From XYB1-FULL-44-23 sp964502885 (GTDB lineage: Bacteria; Patescibacteriota; Microgenomatia; CAZETR01; Amesbacteraceae), in NCBI GenBank assembly GCA_964502885.1, contig CAZCXU010000001.1, positions 95,036-159,035 of the forward strand: a DNA stretch of 64,000 nt. The letters run 5' to 3'. The translations under genes were made by a program, and so were the position numbers. Below, in pieces: positions 51,417-60,676 of this stretch. The first letter of the stretch is position 1; each line of letters opens with the position of its first letter. The notes below the pieces were generated by a model that ran no database searches, had not been told where the DNA came from, and saw only the letters and a program-made list of their open reading frames with translations.

Positions 51417-51506
51417 GGAGAGGTCGCATAGTGGTCTAGTGCGCACGCTTGGAAAGCGTGTGTCGCCGAAAGGTGACCGCGAGTTCAAATCTCGCCCTCT
51501 CCGCCA
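51417..51506 (+). tRNA. tRNA-Ser(GGA)
   Basis: Acceptor GGAGAGG/CCTCTCC, anticodon loop TTGGAAA between CACGC and GCGTG, long variable arm, T arm GCGAG-TTCAAAT-CTCGC, encoded GCCA. Decodes UCC/UCU. Confidence 0.95.
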
Positions 51507-51780
51507 ATTCGGATTCGAAAAAAGCTTTTTTAACTCCACTGCTGGTTTGTATTTATGGTGACCGTCGCGTCGAACGCGACTAACGCGCCTCGTCCCGTTA
51601 AGCGGGACGCGTGGAATCACGAACAAATCTTGCCCTCTTTGGCCAATTCGGATTCGAAAAGAGCTTTTTTAACTCCACTGCTGGTTTGTATTTATGGTGA
51701 CCGTCGCGTCGAACGCGACTAACGCGCCTCGTCCCGTTAAGCGGGACGCGTGGAATCACGAACAAATCTTGCCCTCCTTT
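51504..51780. repeat. 139-bp tandem duplication starting at the tRNA-Ser(GGA) 3' end
   Basis: Two nearly identical 139-bp units (51504-51642 and 51643-51780). Each ends in a degenerate copy of the tRNA 3' end (AACAAATCTTGCCCTCTTT against TTCAAATCTCGCCCTCTCC). Each unit contains two hairpins, CGCGTCGAACGCG and CGTCCCG/CGGGACG. Differences are few (for example AAAAAAGC against AAAAGAGC), so the duplication is recent. Confidence 0.85.
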
Positions 51781-51786
51781 TAAATC

Positions 51787-52215
51787 ATGTCTGAAGTAAA
51801 ATTGGAGCATATGCGAACAAATGTGAGGGTGGGGGCGATAATTGAGAGGGATGGAAAAATGCTTCTTATTCACCGTTGGAAAAACGGAGATGAATATTGG
51901 GTATTGGTTGGTGGTGGGGTAGAAGAGGGAGAAGATTTGGTTGAGGCGTTGAAACGGGAAGTATTGGAAGAGACCTCTTTGCGGTTGAAGAACTGGGAAG
52001 TTGAGATAGAACATGAAGCAATGGGGATGATGCATAAAATTTTCCGTTGTGTTACTGAAGAAGGGGAGCCTGTATTGGGTGGTCCTGAAAAAGAGGCAGA
52101 TTCTGATGAAAATAGATATGTACTGGAGTGGGTAGATTTTTCTACTATTGCTGAGATTGAGGATATTTACCCGAGAGTCACAAGAGAACTAGCCAGGAAA
52201 CGCATCGCAAAGTGA
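51787..52215 (+). CDS. NUDIX hydrolase
   Basis: 142 residues with a complete Nudix box: GGGVEEGEDLVEALKREVLEETS gives the G-x5-E-x7-REUXEE pattern (read from residue ~43). Nudix enzymes hydrolyse nucleoside diphosphate derivatives; substrate unknown. It starts 6 bases after the tandem duplication. Confidence 0.88.
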   Translation: MSEVKLEHMRTNVRVGAIIERDGKMLLIHRWKNGDEYWVLVGGGVEEGEDLVEALKREVLEETSLRLKNWEVEIEHEAMGMMHKIFRCVTEEGEPVLGGPEKEADSDENRYVLEWVDFSTIAEIEDIYPRVTRELARKRIAK

Positions 52216-52241
52216 GGGGATTGGCCGTAAAATGCATTGAA

Positions 52242-53510
52242 ATGAAGCTACTGACAATTATTGTGCCGGTATTTAATGAGGTTTCCACTCTAGGTGAAGT
52301 GAGGAGAAGATTGAATGATTTGGTATTGCCTTTTAGTGTAAAAAAACAGATTGTTTGGGTGGATGATAAATCAGCTGATGGAAGCAGGGAAATGCTTTTG
52401 AAATGGAAGAAGGAAAAAAACCGGAAAGAATCTTTTGTGTTTCATCGGAAGAATTCAGGTAAGGGAGCTGCTGTGCAGAGCGGGCTTTTGGAGGCGGTCG
52501 GGGATTATGTGGTGATACAGGATGCTGATTTGGAATATCATCCACTTGATATAAAAAAACTGGTAAGTTTAGCAATCAGGAAGAATCTGCTGGCGGTGTA
52601 TGGGAGCAGGGATAGGGAGATTAAGAACAAGTATCTCTATCCACATTACTATTGGGGATCACGTTTTTTGTGTTTTTTGATGCGAGTTTTCCATGGCCAG
52701 AAACTGACGGATCCGGAGACTTGCTACAAGCTGATTCATAAAGATGTGCTTAAGTTTATCGGGGTCGAAGAGAAGGGTTTTGGAATGGAGATTGAAATTT
52801 CGGCAAAATTGGCCAGACTGCGATTGGATATTGGTGAGGTGGGCATTGGATATACACCAAGAAGTTTTTCTCAGGGTAAAAAAATTCGGGCAAAAGACGG
52901 GTTGATTGCTATGGGGCTGATACTGAAGTACTGGCTGTCGGATTTGCATTATGGGTGGTTTGACAGGATTTTGCGAAAATGGCGCAGGGATGCGATTTTT
53001 AACGAGTTGAATATTGACGAAACTGATGTGGTGATGGATGTGGGCTGTGGAAGGCAGGCTGACTTGGGTTGGAAAATGAGTGGGCAAATAAAACAATATG
53101 TGGGAGTGGATATGTCGGTACCGGAAGTTCGGATCGGCAACATATCTTTACTGAAACGGAATTTAGAAATGGCATTTGTTGTGCCGGATAAAATGCGACC
53201 CACGAAGCTGGTTGGGATGGCAATTTTGGAGCACCTGAAACATCCGGAAAGTTTCTTAAAAAACTGCCACAAATTATTAAAGCCCGGGGGAATTTTGGCT
53301 CTAACCACTCCAGCGCCACCATTGGCCGATTTAGTTTTGAGAATACTTTCGTGGGTGAAGCTAATTGATGGAGGAGAGATAGACGATCATAAAAAATATT
53401 TCGGAATGAGAGAATTGGAAGAGAAGTTGAAAAGTGCCGGTTTTGAACTGATCAGAAAGAAAAAATTCATAGTGATTTTTAACAACATGGTAATGGCTAG
53501 GAAAATATGA
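52242..53510 (+). CDS. Bifunctional glycosyltransferase family 2 / SAM-dependent methyltransferase
   Basis: 422 residues from ATG 52242; TAAAAT lies 8 bases before it. N-terminal GT2 domain (1-235): IIVPVFNEV, VDDKSADGS, NSGKGAAVQSG and VIQDADLEYHP, then DPETCYKLIHKDV and a GFGMEIEISAKL segment, closest in style to polyprenyl-phosphate glycosyltransferases. C-terminal methyltransferase domain (~255-422): MDVGCG motif I, AILEHLKHPESFLKNC and LKPGGILALTTP. A fused pair acting on a lipid-linked sugar is suggested. Confidence 0.85.
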   Translation: MKLLTIIVPVFNEVSTLGEVRRRLNDLVLPFSVKKQIVWVDDKSADGSREMLLKWKKEKNRKESFVFHRKNSGKGAAVQSGLLEAVGDYVVIQDADLEYHPLDIKKLVSLAIRKNLLAVYGSRDREIKNKYLYPHYYWGSRFLCFLMRVFHGQKLTDPETCYKLIHKDVLKFIGVEEKGFGMEIEISAKLARLRLDIGEVGIGYTPRSFSQGKKIRAKDGLIAMGLILKYWLSDLHYGWFDRILRKWRRDAIFNELNIDETDVVMDVGCGRQADLGWKMSGQIKQYVGVDMSVPEVRIGNISLLKRNLEMAFVVPDKMRPTKLVGMAILEHLKHPESFLKNCHKLLKPGGILALTTPAPPLADLVLRILSWVKLIDGGEIDDHKKYFGMRELEEKLKSAGFELIRKKKFIVIFNNMVMARKI

Positions 53511-54613
53511 AGATGCTTGTATTGGTGGCGGTGGTGATATGGTCCTTGGTGTTTGTGTATTTTGGTTATTCGGGGATGGTAACGCAGCCGAATGAGGGAG
53601 ATAGTCTGGCATATCATTTGCCGATTGCGCAGATGATTGGTGCGGGTAGCTGGATGGATAGGAGCAACTTTTTGAAACCATTTTATTTTTATCCTGCCAT
53701 GGGGGAGACGTTTCTTTCGGGAATAATGAAAGTTGGGTTGCCGGCGAATTGGTTTAACTGGTTGGGGTGGATAATGTGGTCGGGAATTGTCTATGGATTG
53801 TTGAGGATGGCCGGATTGGGACGGTCTGAAAGTGTGATAGGAGCTGTGGGGGTGGTGATGTGGCCATCTGTGGTGCGACTTATTCCCAATCAGACTGTGG
53901 ATATATGGATGGGGGTGTGGTGGGCTGCTGCTGCAAGACAATTGCTTTTACGGGGTAGAAGCTCGCTTTGGGCTGGGATTTTTTTGGGGATTTTGAGCGG
54001 GACGAAAGTTTCCGGGTTGCTGTTTTCTGTTGTGTTGTGGCTTGTGCTCAGCAGGAGCTGTGATAGAAAATTATGGGCAGCTTGGGTGGTAGTGGGAGGT
54101 TTCTGGTATATACGCAATCTATTACTAACCGGCAATCCGATTTATCCTGCTAGTGTGTTTGGGTTTGTCGGTGATCCCAATTTTCATCTAATGGATTGGT
54201 CAGTGGCAAAGACACTGAGCAGTTTTGCGGGATGGCGATTGTGGAGTAGTGCGTTGATGTCAGAATATCTGGGATGGATGGGTTTGCTTGTGCTGCCCCT
54301 GTGGTTGCGGAACAAGTGGACGCTACTTGGACTTTTGAATTTGGGTGTTTATTTGTTGCTGCCATCGTGGCCGCAAAACATTGTGTCGGATTTGCGATAC
54401 GCATTTGTGGTGTTTCTACCGCTGACCGTGGCAATGTGGAAAGAGGTAAAGAAAAGGCGATTAGAAGTGTGGATGGGGCTAATGACGATTTGTATGGCAG
54501 TGATGGAATTGACTCAGCTGGATTTCCGGCCGAAGTTGTTTGTGGTTGGTCTGGCAATTTCGGGATGGGTGCTTTACCGAAGGAGGGTAGATGTGGAAAA
54601 GTTTTTGGCATAA
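53507..54613 (+). CDS. GT-C-like membrane protein
   Basis: 368 residues, about nine to ten hydrophobic helices. The first loop has PNEGDSLAYHLPIAQM with acidic and His residues where GT-C enzymes bind their metal. No closer family is evident. It overlaps the preceding gene by 4 bases and the next by 23 bases, so it is part of one glycan operon. Confidence 0.65.
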   Translation: MKMLVLVAVVIWSLVFVYFGYSGMVTQPNEGDSLAYHLPIAQMIGAGSWMDRSNFLKPFYFYPAMGETFLSGIMKVGLPANWFNWLGWIMWSGIVYGLLRMAGLGRSESVIGAVGVVMWPSVVRLIPNQTVDIWMGVWWAAAARQLLLRGRSSLWAGIFLGILSGTKVSGLLFSVVLWLVLSRSCDRKLWAAWVVVGGFWYIRNLLLTGNPIYPASVFGFVGDPNFHLMDWSVAKTLSSFAGWRLWSSALMSEYLGWMGLLVLPLWLRNKWTLLGLLNLGVYLLLPSWPQNIVSDLRYAFVVFLPLTVAMWKEVKKRRLEVWMGLMTICMAVMELTQLDFRPKLFVVGLAISGWVLYRRRVDVEKFLA

Positions 54614-56132
54614 TTGTGGGCCGATGCTACTGGTGGTGGTGTGTGCTTTGTGGAGCGTGAGGGCCTTCCTGAATTGCCTGGACTGTTTTGCAAACTTTGG
54701 CCAGGACGGGTACCTGATTGGGTGGATTTTGGACCAGGCAGGTAAAAATCTCTACGGGTTACATTTGGGTGGGTGGCAGCAAATATTTGGGGGTAACATA
54801 TTTTATCCGGAAACCCAGGTTTTGCTCTATTCAGACTTATTTATTGTAACTAGTTTGTTGACGTATTACTGGGGTCGATTGGTGAACAATCCGATGATTT
54901 TGACAGGACTGGCGATTGTGGGGGGGCAAGTATTGGTGATGGGGATATCGTATATATGGTGGAAAAAAATGTGTGGTAAAAAATGGATTGCGGCGTTGGC
55001 TGCAATAGCTTTCGGACTGTCACAGGTTCGAATGCATTACCAAGTGCATTTGCAAATGTGGAATATGCAGTATTGGTTGCTGGGATGTTATTTGATATGG
55101 ATGTGGGGACAGAACAAGCATCGAAATATGTGGTTGATAGCGGGTTTGAGTCTAATTGGTCTTCAAGCATGGGAGAGTGTATTGCCGGTATATTTTGCGA
55201 TGTTGATGGTCGGGGTAATGTTGTGGAGTGGAGAAGTGAGAAAACATTGGAAAACTGTTTTTGTCGGTATTGTTGTGATGGGGGTTATCGCGATGATTCC
55301 GCTGTTTGGATATTGGCAGGTGAGCAATACTTATAATTTCCAAAGAACAATAAGAGATGCCGCTGCGGGGGGAATGTCGATTGATGATTTATGGGGAAAG
55401 TTTTTTAGTCCTGGGTTACTTATACTGGCTTTGATTACTGGTGTTTCCGGATGGAAAATGAGAGGAACTATTGGGAAGCTAAAGGAAATGAAATGGTTGG
55501 TGGTGGTGAGTGCGATAAGTTTATTGTTGGCGATGGGGCCGGTGTTGAAGTGGGGCGGAAAGACGGTGAAGTTTAATGGGTGGGCGATTCCTCTACCGTA
55601 TGCTGCCACATATTATGTGGTACCGGGGATGGAAGCGTTTCGAACCCCTTCGCGCTGGATTTGGGTCGCCGTCTGGAGCGGGACGGCATTGGGGACGATA
55701 ATTTTGGCAAATGTAAAAAATAAGCGATATATTTATTTGCTTATGTTGTTATCCTTATTTTTAGGTTCGAGTATTAATAGTGTTCGACGGTTTCCAATGA
55801 GAAAGGACGTTCCGGAAGTGTATAAATGGTTAACGGGCCAACCTGATGGTGTCGTGGTGAATTATCCGATGATAGTAGGAGAAGATGCGGCTGTGGAGAT
55901 GAGCTACAGTATTTATCACAAAAAGACATTGGTGGAAGGTTTCTCGGGGTTTGCGCCCCCACAGATTTTGTTGATTAGGAATGAAGTGAATGAGGCTTCT
56001 GACAGCGGGAAACTATTGGAGATTTCAAAAAGGGTTGGGGCAACATATCTGATTACAAACAAACGGGAAATAAATAACGATGTAAATAAGATAGTCTATG
56101 AAGATGATATGAACAGAGTTTATAAGCTGTAG
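54591..56132 (+). CDS. GT-C/YfhO-like membrane protein
   Basis: 513 residues with about eleven helices and a soluble C-terminal ~130-residue domain (DVPEVYKWLTGQPDGVVVNYP). The arrangement recalls large bacterial GT-C/YfhO-like proteins. The start GQDGYLIGWILDQ contains an acidic loop residue. Start overlaps the preceding gene. The function beyond surface glycan assembly is not readable. Confidence 0.6.
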   Translation: MWKSFWHNCGPMLLVVVCALWSVRAFLNCLDCFANFGQDGYLIGWILDQAGKNLYGLHLGGWQQIFGGNIFYPETQVLLYSDLFIVTSLLTYYWGRLVNNPMILTGLAIVGGQVLVMGISYIWWKKMCGKKWIAALAAIAFGLSQVRMHYQVHLQMWNMQYWLLGCYLIWMWGQNKHRNMWLIAGLSLIGLQAWESVLPVYFAMLMVGVMLWSGEVRKHWKTVFVGIVVMGVIAMIPLFGYWQVSNTYNFQRTIRDAAAGGMSIDDLWGKFFSPGLLILALITGVSGWKMRGTIGKLKEMKWLVVVSAISLLLAMGPVLKWGGKTVKFNGWAIPLPYAATYYVVPGMEAFRTPSRWIWVAVWSGTALGTIILANVKNKRYIYLLMLLSLFLGSSINSVRRFPMRKDVPEVYKWLTGQPDGVVVNYPMIVGEDAAVEMSYSIYHKKTLVEGFSGFAPPQILLIRNEVNEASDSGKLLEISKRVGATYLITNKREINNDVNKIVYEDDMNRVYKL

Positions 56133-56161
56133 TCGTCGCAAATACGCTATACAATAATTGT

Positions 56162-57595
56162 ATGAAGCAAACAGTAAAACTGTGGTTTGTGTGGATGGTT
56201 GGGGCGGTCATGGTCTTTGCGGTAACAATGGGCGGGTGCGGATTGGTCGGATACCGATTAATGAGGGCGATATATGACGATCGGCGAGATTCGTTCGCAA
56301 AGTATTACCAGGGAACCGCCTGGTGCGGAAAAGGGCTGCCATTTTTTGAGCATCTTAAAAAAATATTTGATGGAAAGTATGTAGTATTGCTGCAAAACAA
56401 TTATGAATTGAGGCCTACCGGGGGATTTATGGGAAGCTTTGCAAAAGTGGAATTTCGTGAGGGGGGATTGAAAAATATTTCGGTACAAGATATTTATGAG
56501 TTGGATGGAAAACTGCCCGGACATGTGGAACCTCCGTATCCGGTTCAGGAGGCGTTTGGGCAGGGATGGTGGAAGCTTCGTGATGCCAATTGGGACACTG
56601 ATTTTGCGACAACGGCGGCGACTGTGTCCTGGTTTATGGAGCAGGGGGGCGAGAAAGAGATTGACGGAGTAATAGGGATAAATTTGTTTTTGCTAGAAAG
56701 GATATTGGCAGCTGTGGGGGGAGTGGAGGTTACGAGTTATGGTGAGAGGGTTACTGACAAAAACTTATATTCGTTGGCGCAAAAATATGCTGAGACACGC
56801 ACGCAAGGGAACAAGACTGACAAGCGGGGGTTTTTGGGGGCATTGGGGACAGCTCTTTTGGAGAAGCTGAGAGCAGTAGGACTACGAGAGTGGTTGTCTG
56901 TGGGGTCTGTGTTGTGGGGGGAACTGAATCAGCGACAAGTGTTGGTGTGGATGAAAGATGCGGCAATACAAAAAGATGTAGAAAGAATGAGGTGGAGCGG
57001 TGGTTTGTCTGAGGGGTGGGGAGGGGCAGGAGATTATGTATATATAGTAGACAGTAATTTGGGGGCAAATAAATCGGATTGCTGCATCAAAAGAAAACTT
57101 ATACAGGAGGTGGATAAGAATGGTGATGGTGTAACAGTGAAGCTGAAACTGGAATGGAAAAATGAAAATGATTTTGAGGTTCCCAAACCGCCAATTTTCT
57201 GGGGAGGTAATTACTTGTCATATACGCGAATAGTGCTACCTAAAGAAGCGGTGAAATTGGTGGATGTCACTGTCGGAGCTGAGAAATTGCGACGAGGAGA
57301 CGAGAAAGATTTTTTGGTGAAAACATCATTGCGTAGAGGAATTTCCAAGGAGATATATAAAGTTTCTGAGAGACAGGGTTTTGTGGAAGTCGGTTTTTGG
57401 GTAATGGTAAAGGCACAACAATTGCAGACTGCCGAAGTGGTATTTGAAAGTGGTAGAAGTCCACGGAGACAATATGAAACGTTTGTGAGAAGACAGCCGG
57501 GAATAACTGGTTTTGACTATTTGTTGAAGATGGGGGAGAAGGTGCGGGTGGTCACGTATATAGACAAAGATAGTCAATTTAAGGTATTGTGGTAG
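56162..57595 (+). CDS. DUF4012 domain protein
   Basis: 477 residues: N-terminal membrane helix (about 7-32), then the DUF4012 hallmark LLQNNYELRPTGGFMGSF, followed by VEFREGGLKN, HVEPPYPV, and WKLRDANWDTDF. The C-terminal half is beta-rich. DUF4012 proteins occur at the surface of actinobacteria and CPR bacteria, function unknown. TACAAT (56150-56155) ends 6 bases before the ATG. It follows the glycan genes. Confidence 0.88.
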   Translation: MKQTVKLWFVWMVGAVMVFAVTMGGCGLVGYRLMRAIYDDRRDSFAKYYQGTAWCGKGLPFFEHLKKIFDGKYVVLLQNNYELRPTGGFMGSFAKVEFREGGLKNISVQDIYELDGKLPGHVEPPYPVQEAFGQGWWKLRDANWDTDFATTAATVSWFMEQGGEKEIDGVIGINLFLLERILAAVGGVEVTSYGERVTDKNLYSLAQKYAETRTQGNKTDKRGFLGALGTALLEKLRAVGLREWLSVGSVLWGELNQRQVLVWMKDAAIQKDVERMRWSGGLSEGWGGAGDYVYIVDSNLGANKSDCCIKRKLIQEVDKNGDGVTVKLKLEWKNENDFEVPKPPIFWGGNYLSYTRIVLPKEAVKLVDVTVGAEKLRRGDEKDFLVKTSLRRGISKEIYKVSERQGFVEVGFWVMVKAQQLQTAEVVFESGRSPRRQYETFVRRQPGITGFDYLLKMGEKVRVVTYIDKDSQFKVLW

Positions 57596-57597
57596 TA

Positions 57598-58446
57598 ATG
57601 AAGCAATTGTTTAAGCTGCTTACCGCCAGTTTTTGGACGTTTGCGACGACGCTTCTGGTAGTGATGGTGTTTTTTGCAGGTTTCAGGACGGTGGCTGCAG
57701 GAGAAGTGGCGGTGGTGACCAGATTTGGTGAAGTAACAGGTAGGGTGCTTTCTCCGGGAGCAAATTTCATAGTGCCATTTTTTGAATCGACTTTGTATTA
57801 CAACACTAAAAAGATTAACTATGAAACTGCTCCGGCAGAAAAGTCACTGAGTTCAAATGCTGACTATCGGGATATTCCCGTAGATACAAACACCAAGGAT
57901 GGACAGCCTGTGGATATCAGCTATACAGTCAGATTTTCTGTTGATCCCACAAAAGCAACTTGGGTGGCACAAAACATAGGCAGCGAACAAGCTTTGATTG
58001 AAAAAATTGTAAAAACGGAGTCACGTATCTGGACGAGAAATGTCCCGAGAGGATTTTCTGCCGAAGATTTGTATACGGGAGAAGGGTCTTTGCAGGTGCA
58101 GCAGGCGATATTTGAAAAACTGCGGCCGGTATTTGAGTCAAATGGTTTGATATTGGATACGGTGGGGGTCCGGGAAATAACTTTTGACAGGTCTTATGTA
58201 GAGGCGATTAAAGCAAAACAAGTAGAACTGGTGAAAATTGAAGTGGAGAAGAATAAAGCTGCGCAGGAAGAATTTAAAAAGGAACAGAGGATTACCGCTG
58301 CAGAGGGACAAGCTAGAGAACAGGAATTGCAGAGAAGCACAATTTCTGAGGCACTGCTTCGCAAGATTTGGATAGAGAAGTGGGACGGGAAACTGCCCAA
58401 CTATGTGGGTGGATCTGATGCCAGTACACTATTACAGATTCCTTAG
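57598..58446 (+). CDS. SPFH/Band 7 (prohibitin-like) membrane protein
   Basis: 282 residues from ATG 57598. Membrane helix (about 10-32), then the SPFH beta domain (VAVVTRFGEVTGRVLSPGANFIVPF in parts, DGQPVDISYTVRFSV), followed by a coiled-coil (KAKQVELVKIEVEKNKAAQEEF). The family forms membrane scaffolds and cages for proteases such as FtsH. A GTG at 57589 is an alternative start. It is 2 bases after the DUF4012 stop. Confidence 0.88.
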   Translation: MKQLFKLLTASFWTFATTLLVVMVFFAGFRTVAAGEVAVVTRFGEVTGRVLSPGANFIVPFFESTLYYNTKKINYETAPAEKSLSSNADYRDIPVDTNTKDGQPVDISYTVRFSVDPTKATWVAQNIGSEQALIEKIVKTESRIWTRNVPRGFSAEDLYTGEGSLQVQQAIFEKLRPVFESNGLILDTVGVREITFDRSYVEAIKAKQVELVKIEVEKNKAAQEEFKKEQRITAAEGQAREQELQRSTISEALLRKIWIEKWDGKLPNYVGGSDASTLLQIP

Positions 58447-58450
58447 AATT

Positions 58451-58804
58451 ATGGCCAAAGGTAGGTATCATGTGGATGAAATGGAAAGAAAGTGGCTATT
58501 GATATGCATAATGATGGGGGTGGCTTTGTTTTTGGGATTGGTGGCGTGGCAGATGCGGGTGGATAAAATCAACATGTGGTATGACTCCTTGATTGAGAGG
58601 GGGAAAACAGCGGAGGCCACGGAATCAGCAAAACCCAAAGTGGTCGATTTTTTTGCTTGTGGAGACAATTGCCCGGGGCCGGAAAGTAAGTATACGGTGA
58701 AAGTGTATGAGGGGGTGACTTCGAGTGAAGAATGTGCAAAGTGGGGAGGAAGGTGGAAGTCGTTTGTGGGGTGGGGAACAACATACTACTGTCAGGCGCG
58801 GTAG
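58451..58804 (+). CDS. Small membrane-anchored protein of unknown function
   Basis: 117 residues from ATG 58451 (the track's earlier start overlaps the SPFH gene). A basic start, one helix (about 17-36) and an extracytoplasmic domain with four cysteines (ACGDNC, EECAKWGG, YYC) that could form two disulphides. Follows the SPFH gene by 4 bases. Confidence 0.6.
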   Translation: MAKGRYHVDEMERKWLLICIMMGVALFLGLVAWQMRVDKINMWYDSLIERGKTAEATESAKPKVVDFFACGDNCPGPESKYTVKVYEGVTSSEECAKWGGRWKSFVGWGTTYYCQAR

Positions 58805-58836
58805 CCACAATTTAGTGTGATATTATCGGGGGGAAT

Positions 58837-60585
58837 ATGGATCAGGTTGAAGACGTAAAAAGTAAAGTAGACATGGTGCAGTTGGTGGGGGAATACGTGA
58901 AACTTAATAAAGCGGGGAGAAACTATAAGGGATTGTGCCCATTTCATGGGGAAAAAACACCATCATTTATGGTGAATCCGGAATTGCAAATATATAAGTG
59001 TTTCGGATGCGGCGAAGGGGGAGATGCATACCAATTTATACAAAAGATGGAGGGAGTGGAATTTGGCGAGGCATTGAAAATGCTTGCCAAGAGGGTGGGG
59101 GTGACTTTGCAAAGCTATACGCCCACTAAAGGAGAAGAGCAGCGGGAGAGGTGGTATGGAATAAACCAGATAACAGCTGATTATTATCACTATTTGTTGA
59201 CCAAGCATGAGGTGGGTAAACTCGCTCTGGAGTATTTAACAAAACGGGGTATCAGCGAACAATCGATAACCAGTTATCGATTGGGATATGCGCCGGATGG
59301 CTGGGACTTTCTGATTAAGTATCTGGTTTCAAAAAAAGGCTACAAAGTTGAAGATTTAGAGAAAGCCGGATTGGTAGTGCCAAGTCAAAAAGGGGGGTAT
59401 GACCGGTTTAGGAATCGGGTAATGTTTCCACTAACCAATCATCGCGGACAGGTGGTTGGGTTTGCCGGCAGAGTGATGCCGGGAGCTGATGAGAAAGCAG
59501 GTGGGAAGTATGTTAATACACCGGAAACAGAGATCTACCACAAGGGAGATTTGCTTTACGGGTTGGATCAAAATAAAGTGGAAATTAAAAATGCGGGATG
59601 GGTGGTGATAGTGGAGGGGGAGGTGGATTCGATAGCAAGCGTACAGGCGGGAATTAAAAATGTAGTGGCCATTAAGGGATCGGCTTTGACAGCAAGGCAA
59701 GTGGAGATATTGAAGAGATATACAGACACTTTGGTGCTGGCATTGGATGCAGATTTGGCTGGTGATGCTGCGGCGCGGCGGGGAATTGAGATTGCGCAAA
59801 AGGCGGGAATGATTATCAAAGTTGTCGAATCAGGGTCTTTGGCGGTGAACCCAAATAAATATAAAGATCCAGGAGAATGGGCGATGGCTGACGCGCTTGG
59901 TTGGGGTGCGGCTGTTGCGGCAGCGGTACCAATCTATGACTTTTATATCGAATCGGCGATTGAGAGATATGGATTGGATGTAGTGGGTAAAATGCGGGTA
60001 AGTAAAGAAATTTTGCCGTTGCTTTTTCGTATAGATGATGAGATTACGAAAGGGCATTATATTAAGAAGCTGGCAAAAGTTTTGGATGCTGCGGAGGATG
60101 ATGTGCGAAAACAGATGGGGAAGTTGTCATTTGGCAAAAGTGAAGAGGTGTTGGATGGGCAAGGCGGAGCAAAAACCGGACCGAAGACACGAAGAGAAGT
60201 CAAAGAAGAATATGTGGTGGGGCTGGCGCTGCGGTCTGATTTGACTGAAAAGCTGCTGGCGCCGGAAGTGGTAAATTTGTTTGAAAGTGGAATCTGGAAG
60301 CGAATAGTCGATGAAGTGGGAAAGCATTACCAGCCGGGTATGAAAGTGCGGGATTTGATAGATAGGTTTCCTGCGGAAATACGACAAAAGGCGGAGGAGA
60401 TAGTGCTGGCGGTCGGAGAGAGTATCAAAGAGGGGGATTTGGAAAAAGAGTGGGAAACGGCAGTCAGGCTACTTGAAGAGGCGGTCTTGAGGGAAAAGAT
60501 AGCCAATCTCAGGGGCAGGGAAGGTAAGGAGGCTGAGGTGGCCAAGCTGGTGGTGCGATTAAACGAGTTGACGCGAGTCGATTAG
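58837..60585 (+). CDS. dnaG: DNA primase DnaG
   Basis: 582 residues. Zinc domain: LCPFHGEKTPSF with CFGCGEGGDA (Cys-His-Cys-Cys type). Toprim core: RNRVMFPLTNHRGQVVGFAGR in parts, VVIVEGEVDSIAS and LALDADLAGDAA hold the metal-binding acids. The C-terminal helicase-binding part is shorter. It makes RNA primers for lagging-strand synthesis. An extended -10 TGATATTAT lies 10 bases before the ATG, with GGGGGG between. rpoD follows, as in the classical macromolecular-synthesis operon without rpsU. Confidence 0.95.
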   Translation: MDQVEDVKSKVDMVQLVGEYVKLNKAGRNYKGLCPFHGEKTPSFMVNPELQIYKCFGCGEGGDAYQFIQKMEGVEFGEALKMLAKRVGVTLQSYTPTKGEEQRERWYGINQITADYYHYLLTKHEVGKLALEYLTKRGISEQSITSYRLGYAPDGWDFLIKYLVSKKGYKVEDLEKAGLVVPSQKGGYDRFRNRVMFPLTNHRGQVVGFAGRVMPGADEKAGGKYVNTPETEIYHKGDLLYGLDQNKVEIKNAGWVVIVEGEVDSIASVQAGIKNVVAIKGSALTARQVEILKRYTDTLVLALDADLAGDAAARRGIEIAQKAGMIIKVVESGSLAVNPNKYKDPGEWAMADALGWGAAVAAAVPIYDFYIESAIERYGLDVVGKMRVSKEILPLLFRIDDEITKGHYIKKLAKVLDAAEDDVRKQMGKLSFGKSEEVLDGQGGAKTGPKTRREVKEEYVVGLALRSDLTEKLLAPEVVNLFESGIWKRIVDEVGKHYQPGMKVRDLIDRFPAEIRQKAEEIVLAVGESIKEGDLEKEWETAVRLLEEAVLREKIANLRGREGKEAEVAKLVVRLNELTRVD

Positions 60586-60623
60586 CAGTGTATATTCTAG
60601 GATGTTTCGACCATGACGCTTGT

Positions 60624-60652
60624 GGTTGTCCCAATTTTAGATTCGGACAACC
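60624..60652. repeat. Inverted repeat upstream of the sigma factor gene
   Basis: GGTTGTCC (60624-60631) and GGACAACC (60645-60652) form a perfect 8-bp arm pair around a 13-base loop. No T-run follows, so it is more like an operator or RNA stem than a terminator. Confidence 0.55.
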
Positions 60653-60676
60653 CTCGTTGACACAGGCCGTTTTTAT

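Noticed and set aside
51598..52035. Minus-strand frames across the tandem repeat and nudix gene
   Set aside because: They follow the repeat and the antisense of a confident Nudix gene; no plausible protein features.
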